Below, piece after piece: positions 9,517 through 18,541 of a stretch of 64,000 nucleotides of DNA. The position numbers and the translations under genes were made by a program. The notes under the pieces were generated by a model. That model searched no databases, was not told where the DNA came from, and worked only from the letters and a program-made list of their open reading frames with translations. The stretch is taken from assembly GCF_007859865.1 (NCBI RefSeq), contig NZ_SJPI01000001.1:248001-312000 (forward strand). The letters are read 5' to 3'. Each line of letters begins with the position of its first letter. The stretch's first letter is position 1. The stretch is from Rubripirellula amarantea (GTDB lineage: Bacteria; Planctomycetota; Planctomycetia; Pirellulales; Pirellulaceae).

Positions 9517-10929
9517 ATGCCCAACCCAAAAATCCTTCACTCAGCCGACATTCACCTCGATTCGCCGCTGCGAAATTTGGCTCAGTATGAAGATGCGCCA
9601 GTGGATCAGATTCGCGGCGCCACTCGACGAGCGCTTTCCAACTTAGTGGACTTGGCGATTTCCCAAGAGGTTCGTTTGGTTGTAATCGCAGGCGATCTCT
9701 ACGATGGCGATTGGCCCGATCAAAACACGGGGCTGTTCTTTGTTTCTCAGGCAACCCGCTTGATTAAAGCGGGCATCCCGATGGTTATCATCCGGGGAAA
9801 CCACGATGCCTTCAACAAGATGACTGTGAACCTGCGGTTGCCTAAAAATCCCGACGGCAGCGAGGTGATGTTGAGTGAAACGGAAGTCGATTCTCGCGAA
9901 TTTGACTTGGGTGATGTCCGAGTAGCAGTTCACGGCCGCTCGTACCGCAAGCAGCACGAACGAGGAGACTTGGTCAAGCACTATCCCAAAGCACGGTCGG
10001 GTTTATTCAATCTTGGTGTACTGCACACAGGATTAACTGGGCTCGATGGTCACATCTCTTATGCCCCATGCACTCCGCAGCAGTTGGCGGATTTTGGCTA
10101 TGACTATTGGGCCCTAGGACATATCCACAAACGAGGTGAGCACCAGATCGAAGGCGCCGCACCGGTGGTATTCAGCGGAAACATTCAAGGTCGAAAAATC
10201 ACCGAACCGGAAGCCAAAGGGTGCGTGATCTTTGAAGTGGATTCCCAAGGTGCGGGCGAACGAGTGTTCCACCCTCTCGACGTTGTGCGATGGGAACAGT
10301 GTTCCATTGACATATCGGCGTACTCAAACACTGACGACGTGATGGATTATTACGAATCATGGCTCAGAACCAAAATCGAAGAAGTTGACGATCGTTTGTT
10401 GGTTCCGCGAATCGAAATGACGGGTCGCTCTGAATTGCACACCAAACTCTCTCGCGACTTTGACTCCATCGAAGCGTCCTTGCGAGCTGCGTCGATTTCG
10501 ATTGGCGGCGGCCAAGTTTGGATGGAAAAATTTAAGCTGCGATCTAAACACCCGGATCGCAGTTCCACAGACTCAACTTTTTCGTCGATCGATCCCTCAG
10601 CGATAGCCTCCATCACAGCGGTCGTCGATGAGCTCACCAGCAAGACTCAAACCGCTAAACCAGTCACTAGCGCATCGGGAATGTTGTTCGACGACATCGA
10701 AGCCTGCGACGAAGAACCAAATGACCCCGAGGCAACTCAAGGCAGTCAAGCCTCCACAGCCGCAGATTGGATCAGCGAAGAATTATCGTTGCTGCTACAC
10801 AAGCTGCCTAAGGAACTCAGTGGTGAAGATGCCGTAATCGACTTAAGCGACGACGCTAAGGTTGGTGAGTGGATCGAACAAGCGGCCGGCGAATTGATGA
10901 GCCGATTGCAGGGAGCGGAATCCGAATGA
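9517..10929 (+). CDS. SbcD/Mre11-like DNA exonuclease, YhaO type
   Basis: 470 residues. The calcineurin-like phosphoesterase core has all metal-binding motifs in order: ADIHLD (D11, H13), AGDLYDG (D60), RGNHDAF (N95, H96), LHTGLTG and ALGHIHKRG, followed by FSGNIQGR. The ILHSADIHLDSPL start is characteristic of the YhaO branch of bacterial Mre11/SbcD homologues. The C-terminal 200 residues form a mixed region that would contact the partner ATPase. It lies between the AddAB-like genes and the AAA ATPase gene and overlaps the latter by ATGA. The likely role is nuclease subunit of a YhaO-YhaN (SbcCD-like) complex cutting at blocked DNA ends. Mn2+ dependence is expected from the family, not seen here. 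Confidence 0.85.
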   Translation: MPNPKILHSADIHLDSPLRNLAQYEDAPVDQIRGATRRALSNLVDLAISQEVRLVVIAGDLYDGDWPDQNTGLFFVSQATRLIKAGIPMVIIRGNHDAFNKMTVNLRLPKNPDGSEVMLSETEVDSREFDLGDVRVAVHGRSYRKQHERGDLVKHYPKARSGLFNLGVLHTGLTGLDGHISYAPCTPQQLADFGYDYWALGHIHKRGEHQIEGAAPVVFSGNIQGRKITEPEAKGCVIFEVDSQGAGERVFHPLDVVRWEQCSIDISAYSNTDDVMDYYESWLRTKIEEVDDRLLVPRIEMTGRSELHTKLSRDFDSIEASLRAASISIGGGQVWMEKFKLRSKHPDRSSTDSTFSSIDPSAIASITAVVDELTSKTQTAKPVTSASGMLFDDIEACDEEPNDPEATQGSQASTAADWISEELSLLLHKLPKELSGEDAVIDLSDDAKVGEWIEQAAGELMSRLQGAESE

Positions 10930-13900
10930 AAATTGAACGTCTTGATCTGATCGCGTACGGCCACCTGACTGATGTCACCATCGACCTTTCGGCCAAACCT
11001 TATCAATTCCATTTGATTGTCGGCCGGAATGAGTCTGGCAAATCAACGTCGATGCGAGCTATCAATGCATGGTTGTTTGGCTTCCCCGGCCAAACCCCCG
11101 ACGATTACGTCCACACCATGAAAAAGCTGCGAGTCGGCGGCGTCGTTAGCGATGAAAAACAAAGCTTGCACTGTGTGCGTCGCAAAGGCAACAAGAACAC
11201 ATTGCTTGACGGAGCCGACGGCAAGTCGAGTATCAACGAAGCATCGTTGCAAGAAATGCTGGGTGGAATTGATGCGACGACATTCGCCTCGCAGTTCGCC
11301 ATCAGCCACGAAGAATTAGTGGCCGGTGGCGAGATGATTTTGCAAGGGCAGGGCGAACTAGGCGAAATGCTCTTCGCAGCCGGAGCAGGACTCGGCAAAC
11401 TTAAAAAGGTCCAAGAGCAACTCAAGCATGACTACGAGACTATCTTCAAACGACTGGGAAAGTCACGCATTGCCGATACGCTGAAGATTATCAAACAGAT
11501 GAAGGAGGATCTGAAGAAAGCTCAAGTTCCACCCGCAGAGTACGCGAGACTGCAATCTGAATTGGCGGACAAGCAAGCCGAAATCGAGGAACTCAAACGC
11601 GAAGCCGATACATTGTCACATCGACGTGCTCGACTTCTGGCGCAGATCGAAGCTTTGCCGATCATTCCAATGTGGCATCAGGCGACCAAGGATTTCTCTG
11701 AAGTGGCTGGCACACCTATCTTGTCCGCTGACTTTACCGATCGACGTCGGAATCTTGCAGCAGAGATGAGCATAGCAACCAGCAACATCGAGCGTGTTGA
11801 AAGCACGTTGTCGCGTCTGCGGCTACAACTAAGCGAGGTGAAAGAGGACAAGCCAATTCGCGATAATCGTCGAGAGATCGAAACGCTTATCAAGGAACTG
11901 CCGGTCCGGGAAAAGGCCGAGGCTGATCGCAAGGGATTCATGTCCAATGTGCTTCATAGCCAAGAGCGAGACCTACGTGCGAAATTGGCGGACCTTGCGA
12001 AAGTCACGTCTCAATCATCGACTGACAACTCACAACGATCGAACCTTGAAGATCAGGTCCACCAATACCAACTCAATGAAAGCGAGCGTAAGAAAATCGT
12101 TCGCTTGGCGGGTGAGTACGCGAGGGTCGTGACGGGATGCGAAGACAAACGGCGGCAGGTGGAACGATTGCGGCAACGAATCGAATCCTGCGGTAAGGAA
12201 CTTGAAGCCTTGCCTTTGGAATCACATGCTGAAGGGTTGTCGCAAGTGCTTGCGCAAATCGGCCAGCCTTCGGCGATGGTGGAAAATCTGCGTGAAGCCC
12301 AATCTCAAGTCCAGCGGTTCGAGGACCGTTGCGAAGTCTTTCGGTCGCGACTTCGACTCGATCAATCACTGGATCGGATCGTCACGATGGAACTACCGGA
12401 CCCTGCGATCGTCAGTCAAACATCGGCCCGGATCAACTCTATCGACGAAGAGACGGAAATCGCTAGACGTCGAGTCTTAGAACTAAAACGGCAACTTGCC
12501 GACGAAGAAGCTGGCTACGAAGCGATTGAAACGAAAGCTCACCTACCTTCCCTGGGTGACTTGGACAAGGCTCGACAAGTGCGAGATCGCATGCTTGCGG
12601 CGATTCACAAACAAACACTCGTTCATGCGGAACGAGATGAATCCTCGCTTACCGACGCTAGCGTCGACACTTTCGAAACCGACAGCGTCATGCAAGCGGT
12701 GCGTCGGGCGGATGAGATCGCCGATCAGCTTCGAATGCACCAAAAGGAAGTTCACCAGCGGGAAACCATGGTGGCGACGATCCGCAAGTTGACCGCCAAA
12801 GTCCAGCAGGCGCAAAGCGAATGGGACAAGCAAAAGGAACTGCAAGCCAACATCCAGGAACACTGGAACATCGTTTGGACAGAAAAAGGGATCACACCGG
12901 GATCTCCGCAAGCGATGCGAGACTGGATTGACGAACACGAAAAACTTGTTGCGCTTGCTGAATCCCTGGAGGACGAACGGGCAAGCCTGAAGCGATTTGA
13001 AGCCTCGGTCGAAGACGCGACTCAAAGATTGGCCATGGCTTTGAAACTTAATGCCGATGCTTTGGAAGGGGCGAACTTGCTGGACCTACATGCTAAGGCA
13101 AGCCTGATTGCCGAGCAGAACGACGCTCTGGTTCAGCAGCGAAAATTAACGATGCAACAGATTGAGGGATGGACTTCGGAATTGTCGGAAGCGGAAACCA
13201 CGCTCAATGCTCGTGAAGCTGATTTAGTGGCTTGGCAGGAACAATGGGATGTCGCCATGCATTCTTTGAGTCGAGACTCATCCGCTAAGTCGTCGCTTGC
13301 GCCCGAGGATGTGATCGCGATGCTCGATTCGATCAAGGATCTAAGTAATCTGAAGAAGGATCGAGACGACATGCTGCATCGGATGACTTCCATTGAAAAC
13401 GAGACGCAAGCGTTCTTGAAATCAGCAGCTCGTACGGTTCATGCGGTCCACGGTGACGAAGTAAAGATCATGACCGAAGGCGACGACACCAGTGTTCTCT
13501 TGCAACATGCCGCGTCGTTAATCCAAGAACTTCATCAGCGGTCCAAGCAAGAATCAATCGACTCGGCCGCCCGGGATCGGCTGCGCGAGGACATCGCCAA
13601 AGCCGAACAGGAACTGAAGGCAGAGTCTTTAACGATGCAGCGTCATTTCGTGCTGCGAGATGAGCTTCTGCAGGAGTCCGGCAGTGAAAGCCTAGAGGCG
13701 CTACCAGCGATTGAGGCTCAATGGCGACGGCGTGAGACCGCAGCCGCCCAAGTCCGATCCACCGAGAATGACCTTCGGCGGTTGGCAGGTGGCGAGGATC
13801 TGGAACGGTTCATTGAAGGCATTGGCGACGTCCAACCAGCAATTCTGGAAGATCATCTCGCCGAAACGGATCGCGACCGAAAACGCATTTCTGATCAGCT

Positions 13901-14516
13901 CGAACTTGCTATTGAAGGACTTGGTGCGATCGGCCAGTTGCTGAAACAAATGGATGGAGGCGAAACGGCATCTGATATTTCGCAGGCGATCGCGGGGCAA
14001 CTCGGACAGCTTTCCAGCGATGTTGAAGCCTACGTACGCTTGAAGTTGGCGGGTGCAATTTTGAATCGTGCGATCGAGCATTATCGAAGCGAAAACCAAG
14101 AACCCGTGTTACAGATCGCGGAGACGTACTTTCGGGAACTAACCGGCGGTGCTTATGTGGGACTTAACGTTGACTATCCCAATGAAGGCGATGTCCCAAT
14201 TCTGCACGGTCGCCGAGCCTCCGGCGATGATGTTCCCGTCAGCGGAATGAGTTCGGGGACGGCCGACGCCCTGTATTTAGCCTTGCGATTAGCCTCGCTA
14301 AAACATCGCTGCGACAGCGGCAAACCAATGCCGTTGATTATTGATGACTGCTTGCAACGATTTGACGAAGTTCGTTCGGCGGCCGCGTTGCGAGTGCTTT
14401 CGAAGTTATCGGCGTCGACTCAGGTGATCATGTTCACTCACCATGATCACCTCGAAGGCCTAGCGAGAGAATCGCTTGAAGCGGGGGAGTTCCATGTTCA
14501 CCGCTTGGCAACCTAG
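10926..14516 (+). CDS. YhaN/SbcC-like AAA (SMC-type) ATPase
   Basis: 1,196 residues from the ATG at 10926 (ATGA overlap); an in-frame start at 10869 would lie inside the previous gene. Walker A is GRNESGKST (33-41) in the N-terminal lobe. A very long heptad-rich coiled coil occupies roughly 190-1030, and the C-terminal lobe has a signature-like VSGMSSGTADALYLAL (about 1105-1120) and Walker B PLIIDDCLQRFDE (about 1136-1148). No Cys zinc hook (CxxC) is visible at the coiled-coil apex. The fold is that of Rad50/SbcC/YhaN proteins, which bridge DNA ends and gate the attached Mre11-type nuclease. Order addB-addA-nuclease-ATPase parallels the addB-addA-sbcD-sbcC arrangement of Bacillus, supporting a shared role in end resection. 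Confidence 0.85.
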   Translation: MKIERLDLIAYGHLTDVTIDLSAKPYQFHLIVGRNESGKSTSMRAINAWLFGFPGQTPDDYVHTMKKLRVGGVVSDEKQSLHCVRRKGNKNTLLDGADGKSSINEASLQEMLGGIDATTFASQFAISHEELVAGGEMILQGQGELGEMLFAAGAGLGKLKKVQEQLKHDYETIFKRLGKSRIADTLKIIKQMKEDLKKAQVPPAEYARLQSELADKQAEIEELKREADTLSHRRARLLAQIEALPIIPMWHQATKDFSEVAGTPILSADFTDRRRNLAAEMSIATSNIERVESTLSRLRLQLSEVKEDKPIRDNRREIETLIKELPVREKAEADRKGFMSNVLHSQERDLRAKLADLAKVTSQSSTDNSQRSNLEDQVHQYQLNESERKKIVRLAGEYARVVTGCEDKRRQVERLRQRIESCGKELEALPLESHAEGLSQVLAQIGQPSAMVENLREAQSQVQRFEDRCEVFRSRLRLDQSLDRIVTMELPDPAIVSQTSARINSIDEETEIARRRVLELKRQLADEEAGYEAIETKAHLPSLGDLDKARQVRDRMLAAIHKQTLVHAERDESSLTDASVDTFETDSVMQAVRRADEIADQLRMHQKEVHQRETMVATIRKLTAKVQQAQSEWDKQKELQANIQEHWNIVWTEKGITPGSPQAMRDWIDEHEKLVALAESLEDERASLKRFEASVEDATQRLAMALKLNADALEGANLLDLHAKASLIAEQNDALVQQRKLTMQQIEGWTSELSEAETTLNAREADLVAWQEQWDVAMHSLSRDSSAKSSLAPEDVIAMLDSIKDLSNLKKDRDDMLHRMTSIENETQAFLKSAARTVHAVHGDEVKIMTEGDDTSVLLQHAASLIQELHQRSKQESIDSAARDRLREDIAKAEQELKAESLTMQRHFVLRDELLQESGSESLEALPAIEAQWRRRETAAAQVRSTENDLRRLAGGEDLERFIEGIGDVQPAILEDHLAETDRDRKRISDQLELAIEGLGAIGQLLKQMDGGETASDISQAIAGQLGQLSSDVEAYVRLKLAGAILNRAIEHYRSENQEPVLQIAETYFRELTGGAYVGLNVDYPNEGDVPILHGRRASGDDVPVSGMSSGTADALYLALRLASLKHRCDSGKPMPLIIDDCLQRFDEVRSAAALRVLSKLSASTQVIMFTHHDHLEGLARESLEAGEFHVHRLAT

Positions 14517-14639
14517 GGCTCGTTCCCACCAGCCTTATTGACCACGGGTTCATGCTGATCGGCGACTACCAGCCCTACTCATCAACGGCAGTTGCGATAA
14601 CCTGAAGGTTTGGTTTTTTGTCGCTATTGGTAAAACGTC

Positions 14640-15611
14640 ATGTCATCCGCTCAAGAACGAATTCTCGCCCAATACCATGGCCTCATGCAGGTCAACGCTT
14701 CATCGCACCTGTTGCGGTCAGCTCGCGAAATCGGCTTGATTGGCGAATTGCGTGAGGGTCAGCGGACACTGGAACAACTTCGTGACAATCTCAGCCTCAG
14801 TGAGGCGTCGCTGCAGCTTTTTCTTGATGGGCTGATGTCGATCGGGATTGTGGAAAAGTACGACGAAGATCACGCCCTTTCTCGCGCCGGTCATCTGCTT
14901 TGTCAGTACGACGATGATTTGGGCGATTCCACTTGGTCGAACTTACCTGACCTCGTTAGAGGAAAGATTGATCGCGAAAACATCGACGACCAGGCTCAGC
15001 ATGATTACTTAGCGGCCACACAGTGGTCGCATACCGCATCAGCGATGCAGGCGGCTGAGATACTGGACATTGGCGGCCAGGACGAACCAGCGGGGCTGCG
15101 GATTCTGGATTTGGGGTGCGGATCGGCAGTTTGGAGTTGTGCGATGTCCTACCGGGATCCTGAATCAACGTTGACGGCGGTCGATGGCCCCGGTGCGATC
15201 GAAGCAGCGACCGCCACCGCCGAGTCGATTGAGCTAGGCGAACGTTTTTCGCCAATCACTTCACTGCCCGAAGACGCGGAATTGCCAGCGGAGTCATTCG
15301 ATTTGGTGATTCTGGCTCAGCGAATTTCATGCTTGGACGAAGCGGAGGGTAAAAAGTTGATCGACAAGGCCGTCGCAGCAACGGCTCCCAACGGTCGATT
15401 GATTGTGATTGACCTGTTTCGCGGCAACTCGGCACCTAGTTTGTCAGAGAGCCTAGAGGCGCTCAAGCTGAACTTGGGGACCCGAGGTGGATACATTCGA
15501 TCACTAGACGAAATTCAAGCGAACTTAGCTCAGGCCGGGTTGGGAAATGTCCAATTCACGTACCTAGCAGCAAGTCGAATCAATCTCGGCATGGCGGTGG
15601 GGCGGAAATGA
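14640..15611 (+). CDS. SAM-dependent methyltransferase with N-terminal winged-helix dimerisation domain
   Basis: 323 residues. Residues 1-95 form a helix-turn-helix-like dimerisation domain of the kind seen in plant and bacterial O-methyltransferases (LLRSAREIGLIGEL, LSEASLQLFLDGLMSIG). The SAM-binding Rossmann domain starts at about 150 with motif I LRILDLGCGSAVWS, an acidic post-I residue (LTAVDGP) and motif IV FDLVILAQRISC. The overall pattern fits the CrtF / acetylserotonin O-methyltransferase type; the substrate is unknown. It stands alone between the DNA-repair operon and rpmF, with about 120 bp on each side. No promoter or terminator stands out. Confidence 0.75.
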   Translation: MSSAQERILAQYHGLMQVNASSHLLRSAREIGLIGELREGQRTLEQLRDNLSLSEASLQLFLDGLMSIGIVEKYDEDHALSRAGHLLCQYDDDLGDSTWSNLPDLVRGKIDRENIDDQAQHDYLAATQWSHTASAMQAAEILDIGGQDEPAGLRILDLGCGSAVWSCAMSYRDPESTLTAVDGPGAIEAATATAESIELGERFSPITSLPEDAELPAESFDLVILAQRISCLDEAEGKKLIDKAVAATAPNGRLIVIDLFRGNSAPSLSESLEALKLNLGTRGGYIRSLDEIQANLAQAGLGNVQFTYLAASRINLGMAVGRK

Positions 15612-15726
15612 CCAGGGAAGTTTGCGATTTAGTCCCGGGATGTGGTTGACGAAATCGCTTAGCACTTCCTAGGATACGTGGCTCGAAACCAATCATTTCC
15701 CACCCTGACCCTTCGGACCCCAGACA

Positions 15727-15909
15727 ATGGCTGTCCCAAAACGTAAACACTCCAATAGCCGAACTGGCAAACGCCGTAGCCACGACCACGTGAAAAAGCG
15801 TCAGATCGCTTATTGCCCACAGTGCAGCAGTGCTGTGCCAACGCACACGGTATGCCCAAAATGTGGCTATTACCAAGGCCGCACCGTAGTTGAGCCGCAA
15901 GAAGCGTAA
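15727..15909 (+). CDS. rpmF: 50S ribosomal protein L32
   Basis: 60 residues, normal length for bL32. The N-terminus MAVPKRKHSNSRTGKRRSHD is typical, and the zinc site is complete (C30, C33, C43, C46; CPQC and CPKC). It belongs to the large ribosomal subunit. As in many bacteria it precedes fatty-acid biosynthesis genes, although plsX and fabH, often found between rpmF and fabD, are absent here. The stop codon is embedded in a small hairpin followed by a T run. Confidence 0.97.
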   Translation: MAVPKRKHSNSRTGKRRSHDHVKKRQIAYCPQCSSAVPTHTVCPKCGYYQGRTVVEPQEA

Positions 15910-15917
15910 CGCTTTTT
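15902..15917 (+). terminator. Weak hairpin with T run at the rpmF stop codon
   Basis: AAGCG, loop TAA (the stop codon), CGCTT followed by TTT. The stem is only five base pairs, so it may attenuate rather than end transcription before fabD. Confidence 0.3.
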
Positions 15918-16053
15918 GCTTGCTTGCCTCGGAATCTACAAGACCCAAACACATTGGAGTCCAGGTTTTCGCGGCTGTCAGGTTCCTTGATTGAGATAAT
16001 GACTCGATTGAGACGCCTGCCAGCGGTCAAAGCCTGGACTCATCTCTTTTCCC

Positions 16054-16968
16054 ATGAACTCATCTGCGATTCTCTTTCCCGGCCAAGGCGCACAATCCTC
16101 CGGCATGGGCCGCTGGCTTTGCGAAGAACATTCCATTGCCGCTGACTTGTTTGCCCAGGCGAACGAGGTGCTTGGCTACGACTTGCGAGCGATCTGCGAT
16201 CAAGATCCTGCCGAGGAATTGAACGCGACCGAGTACAGCCAACCGGCACTGTTCACCGTCGGAATGGCTGCCGCTCGAGTGCTTGAGCAGACGGAGCCTG
16301 ATCGAATCAAGAGCATCGGTGCAGCCGCGGGGCTTAGCTTGGGCGAATACACCGCGGTTTGCTTCGCTGGGGGACTCGACTTCGCCGACGCATTGCGACT
16401 GGTTCAAAAACGCGGCCAAGCAATGCAGGCTGCCGCGGACGCGGTCGACTCGGGCATGGCAAGCGTACTGGGGCTCGAGCTGGAAGCCGTGGAAGAACTT
16501 TGCCAATCCTGCCGCGATGGCGATGAAGTCCTGCAACCCGCCAACTTGCTTTGCCCTGGCAACATCGCCGTGTCAGGACACAAAAGTGCTATCGAAAAAC
16601 TCATTCCGGCGGCAACCCAAGCCGGTGCGATGAAAGTGATTCCGCTAGCCGTTGCGGGTGCTTTCCACACCTCGTTGATGCAACCGGCTGTTGCGACGCT
16701 CAAGGCTGCACTCGCCGAGATGCCGATTCAAGACACTCGGATTCCGGTTTACAGCAATGTCGATGCGGCTCCTCATACGTCCGCCGACGAAATTCGCGAT
16801 CTCCTATCTCGGCAAGTCGTTGGATCGGTCCTTTGGGAAGCCTCCGTTCGCAGGATGATGGAGGACGGATTCGACAAGTTCGAAGAAGTCGGCACGGGTC
16901 GCGTTCTGCGAGGAACATTGAAACGCATTAATCGCAAAATCGAAGCTGATGGATTTGGCGACGGGTAG
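16054..16968 (+). CDS. fabD: Malonyl-CoA:ACP transacylase
   Basis: 304 residues, the normal FabD length. The FPGQGAQSSGMG start, nucleophile Ser95 in GLSLGEY, catalytic His205 in AGAFHTSLM and the GTGRVLRG end are present. It transfers malonyl from CoA to acyl carrier protein in the cytoplasm, supplying FabF. The nucleophile elbow reads G-L-S-L-G rather than the usual G-H-S-L-G, so the residue before Ser is Leu instead of His. The gene starts the fabD-fabG-acpP-fabF series, all on the plus strand with 100-250 bp gaps. Confidence 0.95.
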   Translation: MNSSAILFPGQGAQSSGMGRWLCEEHSIAADLFAQANEVLGYDLRAICDQDPAEELNATEYSQPALFTVGMAAARVLEQTEPDRIKSIGAAAGLSLGEYTAVCFAGGLDFADALRLVQKRGQAMQAAADAVDSGMASVLGLELEAVEELCQSCRDGDEVLQPANLLCPGNIAVSGHKSAIEKLIPAATQAGAMKVIPLAVAGAFHTSLMQPAVATLKAALAEMPIQDTRIPVYSNVDAAPHTSADEIRDLLSRQVVGSVLWEASVRRMMEDGFDKFEEVGTGRVLRGTLKRINRKIEADGFGDG

Positions 16969-17069
16969 TCGAGTAGCGCCGGCAAACGCTGGCGATCTAC
17001 ACTCTGAAAAAAACGGCCGGTGCGAACCGGCACTTCAGCCCACATCAATCACACTAACTTAAGAACATC

Positions 17070-17828
17070 ATGGACCTTCAACTCAAAACGGACCTGTCCG
17101 GGCAAGTCGCGATCGTCACCGGCGCTTCCCAGGGACTTGGGAAAGCGGTCGCCATCGCGTTAGGCATGAACGGAGCGACCGTGGTTTGCTTGGCTCGCAA
17201 CGCCGACAAGCTAGCCGATACGGTCAAGGAAATCGAAGCCGCAGGCGGCAAGGCCGAAGCGGTTTCTTGCGACGTGACCGACCGCGAAGCCGCTGCCGCT
17301 GCGATTGAGGGAGCGAACAAGAAGCACGGTGGATTGCACATCCTGGTCAACAACGCCGGTATCACCCGTGACAAGCTCATGCGAGGCATGTCGGACGAGG
17401 AATGGGATTCCGTGATTGCGACCAACCTGACCAGTTGCTTCGTATGCTGCCGCACCGCCGCTGGGATCATGCGTCGCAAGAAATACGGCCGAATCATCAA
17501 CATGGCCTCGATCTCGGGCATGATCGGCAACCCCGGCCAAGCAAACTACTCGGCTTCCAAGGCCGGCATGATCGGGTTCACTCGCACGATTAGCAAAGAA
17601 TTGATCAGCCGTGGCGTGACCGTCAACGCGGTTGCCCCTGGATTTATCGAGAGCGATATGACCAAGGAACTCGGCGATGTGGTGCTGGAAGAGGCGAAAA
17701 AACGCATTCCAGCGAAAAAACTTGGCCGAGCCGAAGATGTGGCTGCCGCCGTGCTGTTTTTGGCATCCCAGGATGCTGGCTACATTTCGGGTCAAACCCT
17801 AGTCGTCGATGGCGGCATGATCGGCTAA
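17070..17828 (+). CDS. fabG: 3-oxoacyl-ACP reductase
   Basis: 252-residue short-chain dehydrogenase. The NADP(H) motif TGASQGLG is at 17-24, NNAG at about 94-97, and the catalytic set is S147, Y160, K164 (ANYSASKAGMIGFTR). The C-terminal GQTLVVDGGM is typical of FabG. It reduces 3-oxoacyl-ACP to 3-hydroxyacyl-ACP in type II fatty-acid synthesis. Its position between fabD and acpP supports the specific assignment over other SDR enzymes. A small GCCGGT/ACCGGC hairpin without T run sits about 40 bp before the start. Confidence 0.95.
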   Translation: MDLQLKTDLSGQVAIVTGASQGLGKAVAIALGMNGATVVCLARNADKLADTVKEIEAAGGKAEAVSCDVTDREAAAAAIEGANKKHGGLHILVNNAGITRDKLMRGMSDEEWDSVIATNLTSCFVCCRTAAGIMRRKKYGRIINMASISGMIGNPGQANYSASKAGMIGFTRTISKELISRGVTVNAVAPGFIESDMTKELGDVVLEEAKKRIPAKKLGRAEDVAAAVLFLASQDAGYISGQTLVVDGGMIG

Positions 17829-18073
17829 AACTTGCTCATCGAAACATCCATGCGAATCGCTGGCGCCCGGGCAGGCTCTTAAGAATCATCGGCTCTTTCT
17901 AAGACCGACGGCTCATCAAAGACCAACGGGGCTAAACTAGCTTTAGCCGCAAGAAACGCAGATCGTATTGCGTGTATTGACGCGTTTCGCCTATTTCCCC
18001 TATGTTTTCCGCGAATCCCTGACAGCTTTTCGGCACTCGAAAAGCTTCGCAGACCATCCTTTAAGAATTGCTC

Positions 18074-18319
18074 ATGGCTACAATCGAAGAACGCGTAATC
18101 GACATCGTTTCCGAACAACTCGGCGTTGATAAAGACAAAATCACCCGCGAAACGTCGTTTGTGAACGACCTAGGCGCGGACTCTCTGGACACCGTCGAAC
18201 TGGTCATGGAACTCGAAGAAGAGTTCGATATCAGCATTCCTGACGAAGCTGCTGAAAAGATCCAAAAGGTCGGTGAAGCAGTCGAGTTCATCGAATCGGC
18301 TAAAGGCGAAGACGACTGA
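18074..18319 (+). CDS. acpP: Acyl carrier protein
   Basis: 81 residues from the ATG at 18074 (an in-frame TTG six bases upstream is less likely). Ser37 in the [10 protein letters not shown] motif is the 4'-phosphopantetheine attachment site. The acidic four-helix sequence ([16 protein letters not shown]) is standard. It carries the growing acyl chain for the FabD, FabG and FabF products encoded on both sides. The 245-bp spacer upstream has no obvious terminator. Confidence 0.97.
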   Translation: MATIEERVIDIVSEQLGVDKDKITRETSFVNDLGADSLDTVELVMELEEEFDISIPDEAAEKIQKVGEAVEFIESAKGEDD

Positions 18320-18541
18320 TCGGCCGCTGCCGCGAAGAATTGGTGGCGATTGATTTGCGCAACTCACCTTGGTGAGGCAATGATCTTTGCACCACCCTCG
18401 ACAACGTTGTTGCCGTCCGTAAGCTTCGAGCTCAAGCGATCTCGAAATCTCACGGGCGGCATTTGTCTTTCAAGTCATGCGGATAAGCTATCCGCGTTCT
18501 CAACCGTCGTTTAAACATCGGACACCGCGAGCAATCACGCG

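Noticed and set aside
17211-17795. A 194-codon open frame antisense to fabG
   Set aside because: It lies wholly within a well-defined fabG on the other strand and its peptide has no protein-family features; a codon-bias shadow.
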